Assembly: GCF_020179605.1 (NCBI RefSeq)
Contig: NZ_JAINZO010000001.1
Coordinates: 62,001-126,000 of the forward strand
Direction of reading: 5' to 3'
Length of the DNA stretch: 64,000 nucleotides
Source of the DNA: Geomonas agri
GTDB taxonomy: Bacteria > Desulfobacterota > Desulfuromonadia > Geobacterales > Geobacteraceae
The notes below the pieces were generated by a model. The model was not told the origin of the DNA. It made no database searches and saw only the letters and a program-made list of their open reading frames with translations. This document shows, one piece after another, positions 7,969-17,148 of the stretch. How positions within the stretch are numbered: position 1 is the stretch's first letter; every line of letters begins with the position of its first letter. The position numbers and the translations under genes were made by a program.

Positions 7969-10572
7969 TCAGGCGATTACCCGCCCCTTGCGCAGCAGTC
8001 GGTAGACCTCGATCTTGGCCAAATCGTTAATGAAGAACCAGACAAGGGCGTAGCCCCAGACCAGCAGGGCGTAGCCCCAGCCGATGGGTGCGATGAACCA
8101 GCCGTAGACCGCGAAGAGTGTGGCCGCCATCTTGGTCGAGACTGCCGCCCAGAAGAGCAGTGAGGCCGGGTAGGGCGGTTGCCAGAACCGGCGTTCGGTA
8201 CGGGTCACGAATATGGTGAGATGACCGGCGATGGCTAGTTTTAAAAAGACGAAACTTTGCACCACGTCGGGGGGGAGTTTCAGATAGAGTTTGGCTAGGT
8301 AGAAGATACCGAAACTCGCGATTACGCCCAGGACGCCGAGCACCGTCGCTATGGTCATCACTTCGGTCATATTCCAGCGGATCGGCCGATCATCAGCCTT
8401 GGTGTTGTCTAAGGCTGTGGCGAGGATAGGGATGTCGTTAAGAAACGCCAGTATGATGATCATGATCGCGGTGACAGGGTAGAAGTTGAATATGAGAATC
8501 GAAGCGGTCATGAAAAGAATCACCCGGATGGTCTCCGCGATCCGGTAGATGCTGTAGCTTTTCATCCTCTCGAAGGTGATCCTCGCCCCCTTTATCGCCT
8601 CGACTATGACCGATAGTCCTGGTGTGAGCAGAATCAGATCGGCCGCGGCCCGTGCCGCGTCTGTCGCTCCGGAGACCGCTATGCCGGCATCTGCTTTTTT
8701 CAAGGCGGGAGCGTCGTTGACTCCGTCGCCGGTCATGCCGACGATATGGCCTCCCTTCTGCAGTTTGTCCACGATGAGATACTTGTCCTCGGGGAAAACC
8801 TGGGCGAATCCGTCGGCACCTTCGATAAGCGTGATGATCTCCGATTCGTGACTGTGCACGTATCCCTTGGGCAAAGCCAAAGCTCCGAATTCCCTTTCAA
8901 GGGCCTGCGCCACCGACTTCCCGAAACGCAGTGCCTCCTCTTCTTTCACGTCGGGTGACAGCTTCCCAAATACCGCCTTCGCAACCACCTCACCCAAAAG
9001 AACCAACTCCCGGGTGCTTGCCCCACTCAGTTCCTGCGCGCTCGAAATTTCAGCGCCGATTCCGAGTTCCTCGGCTATGTGCCTGGCTATGGCGATGTTG
9101 TCGCCGGTGACCATCTTGATATCGATGCCGAGACGTTTGGCCTCATCAATGGTGCTGCGCGAATCTTCCCTGGGTGGGTCGAAAAGGGGGATGAGTCCAA
9201 GGAAAGTGAAGAATTGCTCCTCGGGCCGCTTCCTCGCAACCCCCAGGGTCCGGAAACCGCTCTCGGCGAATTCCTCAACCCGCCTCGCTGTCTCAAGGTG
9301 CTCGAGACGCTCATCGCAGAGAGAGAAAACCACCTGCGGGGCCCCCTTGGTGACAACGGAACGCTCGCCCCCCGCTTCGACAACAGCCTCTGTCCTCTTG
9401 TTCACCGGGTCGAACGGAGTGAAGGATATCTGCCTGTATTGAGCAAGTTCGGTACCGCCACTGGCCTTGAGCAGGTCGAAGATGGGGCGCTCGATCGGGT
9501 CTTCGTTTTCTTCCCTGGAGGCGAGGGCGGCACAGAGGAGCAGTTCGTTCAGGTCATGGCCCTTGGCGGGCGACGGGTCCGCGACGGTCATCCTGTTCTG
9601 CGTCAAGGTCCCGGTCTTGTCGGAACAGAGGATATCAACCCCGGCAAGTTCTTCGATGGCGACCAAACGGCTAACTACCGCATGCTTCTTGGCAAGGTTC
9701 ATGGCTCCCACCGCCATGGTCACCGAAAGTATGGCAGGCATTGCCACGGGAATCGCGGCGACCGTCAGGACCAGGGCAAATCTTAGGATCTCCAGCATGT
9801 TCTCGTGGCGAAACATCGCGGTGAACAGGATGAGTGCCACAAGGAAGACGGTAAGAATGATCAAGTAATTGCCGATGTTGATGACCGCTTTCTGAAAATG
9901 GCTCTTCTCTTCCTGCTGCGCCTGAGCGACCAGCGCCACTGTTTTGCCGAAGAAGGTGTTTAGCGCGGTGTTGGTAACGACGCCAAGCATCTCCCCCTGT
10001 TTCACCACTGAATTGGCGTAGGCTATGTCACCTTCCTTCTTGCTTGCCGGCAAAGACTCACCAGTAAGCGCCGACTGGTCCGCAAGGATGTAATCCCCCG
10101 CGATGAGTTTTATGTCCGCTGGAATCAGGTCGCCGATCCTGACTTTGACGATGTCACCCGGCACAAGGCTCTTGGCATCGATGGTCTGGAACCCGCCGTC
10201 GCGAAGTACAAGGGCCGTTTTGGCCAGCTTCTCTTTCAGTACCGTGAGGGCGTTAAGGGCCTTCGATTCCTGCCAGAAGTCTATCCCCACATTGGTCATC
10301 AGGAGAGCCAGAATGATGGTGAAATCGTCCCATTTGGCGACTAACGCGGACAAAAGCGCGGCGATTTCGATCATCCCCGGGATCGGTCCCCAGAAACGCC
10401 TCAGTAGCCTATGCCCCAGCGACTCGATCTTTTCTGGTATTTCGTTGTACCCGTAGAGTTTCAGCCTTTGGCTTGCCTCGCTCGATGAGAGGCCGTTGGC
10501 CCTGTCCGTCCGCAACTCTCGCAGGGTCTCCTCAACGGATAATGACGAAAATGATTCGGTGCTCTTGGCCAT
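7969..10572 (-). CDS. Plasma-membrane-type H+-transporting P-type ATPase
   Basis: An 867-residue P-type ATPase. Seen in order: an N-terminal cation-ATPase segment, paired helices near 70-105, the actuator motif LTGES near 190, the phosphorylation motif CSDKTGTLTQN near 320, and the hinge MTGDGVNDAPALKKADAGIA near 620, then six C-terminal helices. The sequence around PVAMPAILSVTMAVGA and the overall length match the PIIIA proton-pump group known from plants, fungi and some bacteria. It lies 9 bases after the SpoIIAA-like gene on the same strand, so they are probably one operon; it would export protons at the cost of ATP. Confidence 0.9.
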   Translation of the reverse strand: MAKSTESFSSLSVEETLRELRTDRANGLSSSEASQRLKLYGYNEIPEKIESLGHRLLRRFWGPIPGMIEIAALLSALVAKWDDFTIILALLMTNVGIDFWQESKALNALTVLKEKLAKTALVLRDGGFQTIDAKSLVPGDIVKVRIGDLIPADIKLIAGDYILADQSALTGESLPASKKEGDIAYANSVVKQGEMLGVVTNTALNTFFGKTVALVAQAQQEEKSHFQKAVINIGNYLIILTVFLVALILFTAMFRHENMLEILRFALVLTVAAIPVAMPAILSVTMAVGAMNLAKKHAVVSRLVAIEELAGVDILCSDKTGTLTQNRMTVADPSPAKGHDLNELLLCAALASREENEDPIERPIFDLLKASGGTELAQYRQISFTPFDPVNKRTEAVVEAGGERSVVTKGAPQVVFSLCDERLEHLETARRVEEFAESGFRTLGVARKRPEEQFFTFLGLIPLFDPPREDSRSTIDEAKRLGIDIKMVTGDNIAIARHIAEELGIGAEISSAQELSGASTRELVLLGEVVAKAVFGKLSPDVKEEEALRFGKSVAQALEREFGALALPKGYVHSHESEIITLIEGADGFAQVFPEDKYLIVDKLQKGGHIVGMTGDGVNDAPALKKADAGIAVSGATDAARAAADLILLTPGLSVIVEAIKGARITFERMKSYSIYRIAETIRVILFMTASILIFNFYPVTAIMIIILAFLNDIPILATALDNTKADDRPIRWNMTEVMTIATVLGVLGVIASFGIFYLAKLYLKLPPDVVQSFVFLKLAIAGHLTIFVTRTERRFWQPPYPASLLFWAAVSTKMAATLFAVYGWFIAPIGWGYALLVWGYALVWFFINDLAKIEVYRLLRKGRVIA

Positions 10573-10581
10573 GGCGCCACT

Positions 10582-10944
10582 CTATTCGCTCAGCCAGCGC
10601 CGAGCATGTTTCAGGTCGTCGTTAGAGAAAATCCTGACCTGTCCGGGCATGAAAAAGCCGAACCCCTTAACCGCCGTGGCGATCCATCCCACGTCCGTGA
10701 CCACCGCCACCCGCTCCCAGGCGGCAAGATGCTGCAATCCAACTTTGGCATCCTCCCAAATGGCTTTAGCTTCAAACCCGGTGAACTCCTGCCCCAAGTG
10801 GTAAAGGAACCGTATCTTAATCTGCCGAGCCAACAGTTCCTCAACCGCCGGAATGAGCACCGACCGATAGTCGGCCCCGGTCACCTCTCCCCTCGCCTCA
10901 AATTCGAGCATATCGTCAGGCAGTTCGTTGATTCGCACCAGCAT
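10582..10944 (-). CDS. SpoIIAA-like (STAS/SEC14-type) small protein
   Basis: A 120-residue protein that matches the SpoIIAA-like family: an opening strand, GEVTGADYRSVLIPAVEELL, then YHLGQEFTGFEAKAIWEDAK and a final VRIFSNDDLKHARRWL helix. The family is thought to bind lipophilic ligands or act as a small regulatory domain, but no specific role is established. It is the first gene of a two-gene operon with the H+-ATPase. Confidence 0.8.
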   Translation of the reverse strand: MLVRINELPDDMLEFEARGEVTGADYRSVLIPAVEELLARQIKIRFLYHLGQEFTGFEAKAIWEDAKVGLQHLAAWERVAVVTDVGWIATAVKGFGFFMPGQVRIFSNDDLKHARRWLSE

Positions 10945-11012
10945 GATCGCCTCCTGATCTTAGACTGCTTCCTTCGTAATATTCTACCATCAGTGTATTG
11001 ATTCGGCGTCAC

Positions 11013-11435
11013 ACTTTAACCCAATATCGGCCTGCAAAGTCCCCGGTCATGTATGAACGCGGCGTCCTGCGCTGCCAAAAGCGGCGGTTGTCGCAGGACC
11101 GCCTGTGACTTTCTCTGAATTGATGTGATGTCGTAGCGGCGACGGGCTGTATCTTTGTCGGACGCTAATTTAACCGGAGAGTTGGGCAAATGCTGATAGG
11201 GACCCTCATGGTGCCCGCTCAACCGGTCGACCCGTTGAGGCCATGGTGTAACGGTCACCACCTTTGGCACGGGCAACCGAAAATACGGCACCTGCGCTGG
11301 CGCAGTTGATGGGGCACAGACAGATGATGACGATGGGATTTGGTGTGCGCACGAGCGCTACCAAGGCGGTGCTCTTTGACGGGAGGTCGATCGGCTTTGA
11401 AAATTGACCCAACATCGGCGTCCAAGGCCGACCCA
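11013..11435. mobile_element. Decayed insertion-sequence remnant (IS21-like ends)
   Basis: A segment bounded by two copies of the CCCAATATCGG / CCCAACATCGGCGTCC motif (11020-11033 and 11406-11423) and without any convincing coding frame. It lies directly left of the tRNA-bounded element. The whole gap 10945-11675 has no gene that I can support. It also contains a short palindrome (ACATGGTTAACATGT at about 11572-11586). Confidence 0.4.
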
Positions 11436-11675
11436 TCTCTTTCAAAATATCGGGCCATTACAGTTTGAAGTCGAAGAATGCCTATGGTAGGTTAATTGAC
11501 ATCTGGATTTCGTTTTTCGGTAGCCTTCGAAACAATTTTTCGTACCCTGTGTTGTACCCTAAAGTGTTGCAAACATGGTTAACATGTGATACACGGTAAA
11601 TCATCAGTGAGCGGCTAACCGCTCGAGATTTTAGCAAGTTGTTGGTTTTCTTTAAGTGGGTGAGAACGGTCGGTT

Positions 11676-11724
11676 GCTCTCATAACCCGAAGGTCACAGG
11701 TTCAAATCCTGTCCCCGCAACCAA
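11676..11724 (+). repeat. Left attachment site (tRNA-fMet 3' half) of the 9.6-kb element
   Basis: A 49-bp sequence identical to 21199-21247. It begins in the anticodon loop (CTCATAA), carries a full T-arm (AGGTTCAAATCCT) and ends in ACCA. The anticodon CAT and CCCGAAGGTCACAGG flank match initiator tRNA (fMet). The 5' half of the tRNA is absent here, so this is an att copy and not a working tRNA gene. Confidence 0.85.
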
Positions 11725-11732
11725 ACGATAAC

Positions 11733-11766
11733 GGCCAGTTAGCTTTCATAGCTAGCTGGCTTTTTT
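11733..11766 (+). terminator. Hairpin terminator after left att copy
   Basis: GCCAGTTAGCT pairs with AGCTAGCTGGC (one G-T pair) and is followed by six T residues. A near-identical hairpin follows the right att copy, so the terminator is part of the duplicated segment. Confidence 0.75.
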
Positions 11767-12746
11767 GTTATGTAGGCGCAGATAATGACGCAGGTAGAGG
11801 CTAGAACCCTGTCAGTGCTCATTCCCCCACAACAGCAACATTCTCACTATTCCGCATACCCCCCTCGGCACAGACCAGACTACCCACCTGAGGCACTCTC
11901 TCCAACAAACAGAACACCAATTATCATCAGCATATTAAACATACTCCTCATCTTCGACCTTAAGTGACCAGCATGCAAATGGAATAGACAACTTTTCATG
12001 TATGAATGGTTGCCGAGTGGAATAGTGCGGTTATTGGCATTTAAAGGGCATGGGGTGAGTAGTACCAACACATCCACCTACCGTACGTTCGCCAAGTCTC
12101 GACGCCTTTGAAGAAACATGGAGGTGGTAGGTGCTCAAGGTATCCGGTCACATAAGCAGATAGTAAGAAAAGCAAATCCCCAAGGTGATTTCATTTTATA
12201 TATATAGGCCGAGTAGAGTGGTTGATATGGCAGAGTCCATTTGCTCCGAAAGACAACCCCGGCATGACTTCTGCCAGAATATAAGAACCTCTTAGTCGGA
12301 AGCCATGGTCAAGTGTCACCCTGTAAGAGAACACCAGCTAGAAGGCTAATATGGTCGTCGGTTGAGAAGAAACCTGTTTCGGCCTCAGTCGCTTATTTGC
12401 TTCGCAAACAATCGCCTTCGATCCGAGTCGCCAGAACCTAAACCTGCTGATATGTATTGGTTTCCCAGCAGTCAGATAGACACAGTTTTTCAGAGTTAAG
12501 CGTCATAGATGTGTCGGTTGTTGTCTAAGTGGTTGATGTAGTGGCATTGTCTCAGGGTGTAGAACCCGTTGCTCCAAATCAAAGTAATAAAAACGGGATG
12601 TTGTGCTGGTGCTAACAGGGGTGAATGGTTCACAGAGAGGCCGCGGAAGTGCATGACGACCAAGAAATTTCACACGCCATGATTTTTTCGGATTGACAGT
12701 AATAGTCTATGCGCGTATATATGCTCATACGCAGAACGGAGGAGCG
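11767..12746. other. Gene-free left part of the integrated element
   Basis: About 980 bases with no supported gene. I see a small hairpin (TTTGCTTCGCAAA near 12400) but nothing that lets me name a function. This could hold a replication origin or regulatory RNA of the element, but the sequence alone does not show it. Confidence 0.3.
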
Positions 12747-13220
12747 ATGCCAAACAAAAATATCTATGTTGCAGACGAAGACATGCAGATCTTTCAACGA
12801 GCGCAGGAGGTCGCAGGAGAGTCTATCTCCAAGGTAATTGTACAAGCTCTGCGGCAGTACCTAGTACAAAAGGACCTTGAAGGGACGGAGTTTAAGGAAT
12901 GTGAAGCTATGAAGGGTATCTACCGTAATGGCTTGAGCATTGAAAAGGCTAGGTTCATCGGCAAGCATTTGTCGACTATGACGATTGGTGAGCCAGATGA
13001 TACCAAAATGTTCACCTACGACCTTTACACCACTCGCAAGGGTAAGTTTCTTCTCCAAAGCCAGGTTTGGTATGCAGATGATCCTGAAATAGGTGTGAGC
13101 TACGACTTTGAAGTCATAGAAGATTTTAGCAAGCTATACACAAGAGGTTTGCCCTCTAAGTTGATCAAAGATGCAGAAGAACAGTTAGGGAAGTCTCACA
13201 TTAGATTCCTTGATATCTAA
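12747..13220 (+). CDS. EXLDI-type protein of mobile elements
   Basis: A 157-residue protein. The N-terminus (MPNKNIYVADEDMQIFQRAQ) followed by a helix with SISKVIVQALRQYL and the terminal FLDI match my memory of the EXLDI family (TIGR04342), found mainly on plasmids and islands. The N-terminal part looks like a ribbon-helix-helix DNA-binding fold, which suggests autoregulation or partition (inference). The ATG at 12747 has a strong ribosome site (GGAGGAG at 12738-12744). It is the first gene of the element. Confidence 0.65.
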   Translation: MPNKNIYVADEDMQIFQRAQEVAGESISKVIVQALRQYLVQKDLEGTEFKECEAMKGIYRNGLSIEKARFIGKHLSTMTIGEPDDTKMFTYDLYTTRKGKFLLQSQVWYADDPEIGVSYDFEVIEDFSKLYTRGLPSKLIKDAEEQLGKSHIRFLDI

Positions 13221-13270
13221 TGCAAGGAGGTCTTTGGCTTGAGGATGGTCCGACAGCCAAAAAGTAAAAA

Positions 13271-13303
13271 GCCCCAAGAGACTGCGGGAACAGTCCAAGG
13301 GGC
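13271..13303. promoter_or_regulatory. Two-tier hairpin in the leader of the small-gene operon
   Basis: GCCCC pairs with GGGGC and, inside it, GACTG pairs with CAGTC. No T run follows, so this is unlikely to be a plain terminator. It lies about 100 bases before the next gene and could be a regulatory leader. Confidence 0.35.
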
Positions 13304-13407
13304 AAGGTCAATGAAACCCTGAGGGAGCACATCAACCAACGTCATCATAAGGGATAACACCCTGTGGTGCAACAAGAAAGACAGGGCTGGAGGCCCAACG
13401 AAAACAC

Positions 13408-13710
13408 ATGGAAGTAAAGAATTACACCGTAGAAGAAGTCACTAAGCTGTTTACCGATACCGTGATAGCCACGTTTGCTGGTACGGACGATGGCCAGAAG
13501 CACCTTAACCGCATTGCTAAGGCGATCACCAACGAGAGCCTAGACAAGCGCATTCAGAGTCAGAGAGAAACGCTTGCTGGGATCGCCTTCAACAAGGAAC
13601 TCGCCAAGGTGGCTACTAAGACACCTGACAAGGTTTCTGATCTCGTAAGCCGGAAGGCTGCTTGGATCGCTGACTACATTGTCAGGAAGTATGGTGAAGG
13701 CGATGAGTAG
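13408..13710 (+). CDS. Hypothetical small protein of the element
   Basis: A 100-residue, mostly helical, hydrophilic protein with no family I recognise. It overlaps the next gene by a few bases, so the pair is probably co-translated. The ribosome site is weak: GGAGG at about 13385 lies unusually far upstream. It belongs to the leftmost operon, before the polymerase-like gene. Confidence 0.6.
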   Translation: MEVKNYTVEEVTKLFTDTVIATFAGTDDGQKHLNRIAKAITNESLDKRIQSQRETLAGIAFNKELAKVATKTPDKVSDLVSRKAAWIADYIVRKYGEGDE

Positions 13711-13948
13711 TCCGACAGTTGCCGACCAGGATACGAGGCCGTGCAAACCGCCTTATGTAATCATTAATGATGCGGCCACTGATTCGTGCATGAACTCTGG
13801 GATGAGAACCATCGTCATGCATGAAGCTCACGTCGAAGAGCAGGCTGACGGAAGTGTTGTGGTAAAAGGAACCCCTGCATACGTGAACAGCTTAGATGCT
13901 GCCGTGACATGGGTGAAGATGCTTAGAGGCGACATCAAGCCGAAATAA
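13691..13948 (+). CDS. Hypothetical small protein of the element
   Basis: About 85 residues with no recognised domain. It contains three Cys residues near the N-terminus and a segment VVVKGTPAYVNSLDAAVTWV. The start is uncertain: ATG at 13691 (AGGAAG just before) or 13703 (GAAGG just before). It overlaps the end of the preceding gene in another frame, which is common in compact element operons. Confidence 0.55.
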   Translation: MVKAMSSPTVADQDTRPCKPPYVIINDAATDSCMNSGMRTIVMHEAHVEEQADGSVVVKGTPAYVNSLDAAVTWVKMLRGDIKPK

Positions 13949-14019
13949 CCGACACTACCGGTATCTTGAAAACAGGGGAGGCTAACACAGCTCCCCTCTT
14001 TTTGTATGGAGCTGATGCA

Positions 14020-15570
14020 ATGAGCGATGGCGGTAAACAAAATCCCTTTGACAATTCGCGTCTTTTAGATGTCCACCGATGGAGCCAGCACCCTAATGTC
14101 GTGAAGGCAATAGAAGCCTTAGCTGTTGAATTTGGATTCAAGGACAAACGGTTCGTGAAGTGTCTCCGTATGGTGGTGATGGATCTGTATCAAGCGTGGA
14201 GAGTTGACCGGACCCAGTACCTGACCTATTCACGTGGAGAGAATGAGTACCGTGGCGGCACACGGTATAACAAACTCAGAATCAAATACGACGCATTGAC
14301 GAAGACAGTGGATGCGCTTAAGGCCGAGGGGTACATTGAGCATCACATCGGAGGGTACTTCTTTAACGAGCACACCGGAACATATTACGGCTTCACCTCC
14401 CGCATGAGAGCGGCTAGGAAACTGATCCGTTTGATTGTTAGCCACAAGGTTAAGGCCAAAATGATATCCAGGTGGGAAGATCAAGAGCTAATCGTTAAAC
14501 GTTCGGTGCCGGTAGAGGTAAAGCAAGGCAAGAAGACCATCTGGGTTAAGGAAGATCTGGAGTATGAAGATGAACCCGCGACCATCACCCGCATGCGGAA
14601 GAGGCTGATGGCCTACAACGACCTCCTCAACAAAACCTACATCGACGTGGACGATGATCACCTAACGGCAGAGGAGCAGCACGAACTGAGACAATACAGA
14701 CTTGACCTCTCCCGAAAGAAAGTCCATCGGGTGTTTAACAACAACAGTTGGACACAAGGAGGCCGCTTCTATGGGGCGTGGTGGATGGAATGCCCTAAGA
14801 TCCTGAGAAAGTACATCATCATCGACGGGGACCCGACAGTAGAGCTTGACTACTCAGGGATGCACATACACCTCCTGTATGCGATTGAGAAGATCAATTA
14901 TGCTGCTGAAGGTGAAGATCCCTACGTCATTGAGGGATTTCCAAACAGGGGACTGAACAAGTATGTCTTCCTCATAGCCGTAAATGCTGAAGATGATGAG
15001 GACTGCATTCGGGGGGTGTGGAAACGATTGGTCGACAAGAGGAAGCTCAAAGAGTACGGGATCACTAGTCAAGACCAAATACGAGATGTTCTGCTAGCCA
15101 TTAAGGCAAAGCACCAACCGATTAAGAAATACATCGCGTCTGGATACGGTGTGAAGTTGCAATACATTGACTCTTGCATTGCGGATAAGGTGACAACCTA
15201 CTTCACTGAACGTAACATCTCGATATTGACTGTCCACGATAGCTTCATTTGTACCCAGTTGACTGAGATGGTGCTGCTCGATGTCATGAAGACAGCGTTC
15301 GTCTTTGAGATAAAGAAACTGGTCGATGTTGCTTATGTTAGCGATGCAGATGAAATTTGGTATAACACTGGTCTGGTAGAGAAAGAACAGGCCAATGACC
15401 CCATCATCGACGTTGACAGGAAAGCACTCTCTTATGAACAGTACATTGCTATAAAGAACAGTGTGAAACTGTATGACCAGCGGAGGCGGGAACTCAGGTG
15501 GAAGCTGACTGGTGACACAAATCTGCTGTGCAAGCTGACGAACAGAGAGCACTCGACTCAGGTAGGATGA
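14020..15570 (+). CDS. Polymerase-like protein with family A / T7-RNAP-type motifs
   Basis: A 516-residue protein. Three blocks resemble right-hand polymerases: ELDYSGMHIHLLYA with Asp277 (motif A), NRGLNKYVF with Arg310 and Lys314 spaced R-x3-K (motif B), and LTVHDSF with His406-Asp407 (motif C). Upstream is a strongly patterned region NNSWTQGGRFYGAWW. I recall similar uncharacterised proteins on other islands, usually near integrases. The A-to-C distance of about 130 residues is compact compared with Pol I. I infer a primer-extension or replication role for the element. The ATG at 14020 has GGAG eight bases upstream. The assignment rests on motifs only. Confidence 0.6.
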   Translation: MSDGGKQNPFDNSRLLDVHRWSQHPNVVKAIEALAVEFGFKDKRFVKCLRMVVMDLYQAWRVDRTQYLTYSRGENEYRGGTRYNKLRIKYDALTKTVDALKAEGYIEHHIGGYFFNEHTGTYYGFTSRMRAARKLIRLIVSHKVKAKMISRWEDQELIVKRSVPVEVKQGKKTIWVKEDLEYEDEPATITRMRKRLMAYNDLLNKTYIDVDDDHLTAEEQHELRQYRLDLSRKKVHRVFNNNSWTQGGRFYGAWWMECPKILRKYIIIDGDPTVELDYSGMHIHLLYAIEKINYAAEGEDPYVIEGFPNRGLNKYVFLIAVNAEDDEDCIRGVWKRLVDKRKLKEYGITSQDQIRDVLLAIKAKHQPIKKYIASGYGVKLQYIDSCIADKVTTYFTERNISILTVHDSFICTQLTEMVLLDVMKTAFVFEIKKLVDVAYVSDADEIWYNTGLVEKEQANDPIIDVDRKALSYEQYIAIKNSVKLYDQRRRELRWKLTGDTNLLCKLTNREHSTQVG

Positions 15571-16024
15571 TCGGCACTGTATCCGGTAAAGGTGGCAGAA
15601 GTACAAGGCTGATCTGATGCTACCCCCAGTTCCTACATTACTTGCGGCTTTTCTGGTGTAAGGATTTGAAAACATTATATATTTGTGAGCGAGGGCGATT
15701 GTGGTGTTGGAGGGTGGTTGGAGTCATTTGGGGTATTAAGGCTTCTCTCTATTCCACTACGTAGGAGATTGGTTGAAATGTTAGTGGCAATTAAAATTAA
15801 AAAGCTTCCACCTCGGTATGCCTCTATAGTATAGGTTTTTAAAACGCACTCATGTTGACTTATTCAGGTGTCATCAAAAGGGAAGGCGGCGAGGTGGTTG
15901 TTGTCGGAGAGGTGCCCAGATTGCTGTCGTTATAACTATTAGCCTTTGGATTGCCTCTTTTGCTGCGGAATTTTAAATAGTTAGAGTAATAGTATTCTTA
16001 TGATACTTGAGGAGGATTAAGTTT
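15571..16024. other. Gap before the A+T-rich gene trio
   Basis: No gene seen. Composition becomes A+T-rich toward the right. The promoter of the following trio probably lies here, but I cannot fix its boxes. Confidence 0.3.
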
Positions 16025-16669
16025 ATGAGTGACTCCAGTCTAATTGATGCTGTGTCTGAGGCTGCGTACAGCGAATTTAATCAGCTTGTGAGTATGTATC
16101 AAAGGACAGATGGTTTAGAGAATTGTATTCACTTGATGCAACCAAATGTTATTATCGAGATAGTGCAAAATGCAAGTAATAATCTTGCAGAATTGGGTGT
16201 AGATGTTATGAATAGTATGTATGAGTTTTATTATGATAGGCTTGATTATCAACAAAAGATGAATTATCAGCCATCGTTGAAGATACAAAAAGGACTTCAC
16301 GGCAGTCTACTGGAAGGATCTGACGCTCTGCAAAGGGAGATTGATCACTATGGTGTTGTTTTTAATAGATCACTAGAAAGACTGCAGCATGGTTCCGGTG
16401 CTAATTCTATTGGTGGTGCAGCACTTGGTGGCGTAATAGGGTCAATATTTGGCCCAATAGGGAGTGTCCTTGGCGGACTAGCTGGAGGAGCTTTAGCCGG
16501 GGACGCTGCAAATAATGACTTGTCACAGGTTGCCCAACAGTTGTGCGTCGAGTTTGGTCATGTCGTTGAGTCAACCAATACTTTTCTTGAAACAATGGCT
16601 AATAGAATGCTTGAGACTATACGCAAATACAACCTCCTGTTCGAGGGCGATAGTATGTTGAACTATTAA
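16025..16669 (+). CDS. Unknown protein with glycine-zipper membrane segment
   Basis: A 214-residue protein, A+T-rich codons. The N-terminal and C-terminal parts are helical and soluble; in between lies a Gly/Ala-rich hydrophobic stretch (about residues 130-160, including GGAALGGVIGSIFGPIGSV). Such glycine zippers insert into membranes and occur in pore-forming toxins and some phage-defence effectors. The start at 16025 follows GAGGAGG at 16009-16015. First of three consecutive unknown genes. Confidence 0.6.
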   Translation: MSDSSLIDAVSEAAYSEFNQLVSMYQRTDGLENCIHLMQPNVIIEIVQNASNNLAELGVDVMNSMYEFYYDRLDYQQKMNYQPSLKIQKGLHGSLLEGSDALQREIDHYGVVFNRSLERLQHGSGANSIGGAALGGVIGSIFGPIGSVLGGLAGGALAGDAANNDLSQVAQQLCVEFGHVVESTNTFLETMANRMLETIRKYNLLFEGDSMLNY

Positions 16670-16717
16670 TAATCATCTATGCAGATTTTATAGTTACAGT
16701 AATGCTAAGGGGGGGGT

Positions 16718-17092
16718 ATGACTGTTGATGAGCGTTTCCTTGCGTTGATTAGGTCAAAGTCGGTAGATGAATTGAAAACGTTTATAGAGGAGAAATACAA
16801 TTATTTTATTAAAAGACATGGTATCCCAGATGTTTCATTCGGAATCAATGGCGCTAACGAGTTCATAGCTGCACTGTTCTTAGCAGATTATGACCAAACT
16901 ACTACAAAAAAGATCTACGACAATTTGGATATGTACTTCGGATCAAGGTGTAGGAATCCCCTCCATTTCAGTGATTTTATGGATACAGTCGTAAACGAAA
17001 GTTGCATAAAGTACCAAACTTGGAGTGAGGCCTTTAAATATTTTTATTATAGCCACAAGGCCTGGATTAGGTATCTTAGGTGTGCTAGTTAA
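16718..17092 (+). CDS. Unknown 124-residue protein of the A+T-rich trio
   Basis: No recognised domain. It is aromatic-rich (many Tyr and Phe) with an end reading EAFKYFYYSHKAWIRYL. The ATG at 16718 follows a G-rich ribosome site (AAGGGGGGG). Its position between the glycine-zipper gene and the third unknown gene suggests a joint function. Confidence 0.55.
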   Translation: MTVDERFLALIRSKSVDELKTFIEEKYNYFIKRHGIPDVSFGINGANEFIAALFLADYDQTTTKKIYDNLDMYFGSRCRNPLHFSDFMDTVVNESCIKYQTWSEAFKYFYYSHKAWIRYLRCAS

Positions 17093-17148
17093 ATTTTTCC
17101 GTACTCATAGTGTGGTGTAAATTCAATATTTAAAATGGAGTGAATGTT

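Noticed and set aside
11016-11458. Short minus-strand frames in the insertion-sequence remnant
   Set aside because: They run through the terminal repeats and show no transposase motifs.
11676-11724. Functional tRNA-fMet gene
   Set aside because: Only the 3' half is present; no 5' acceptor strand or D-arm precedes it. The same holds for 21199-21247.
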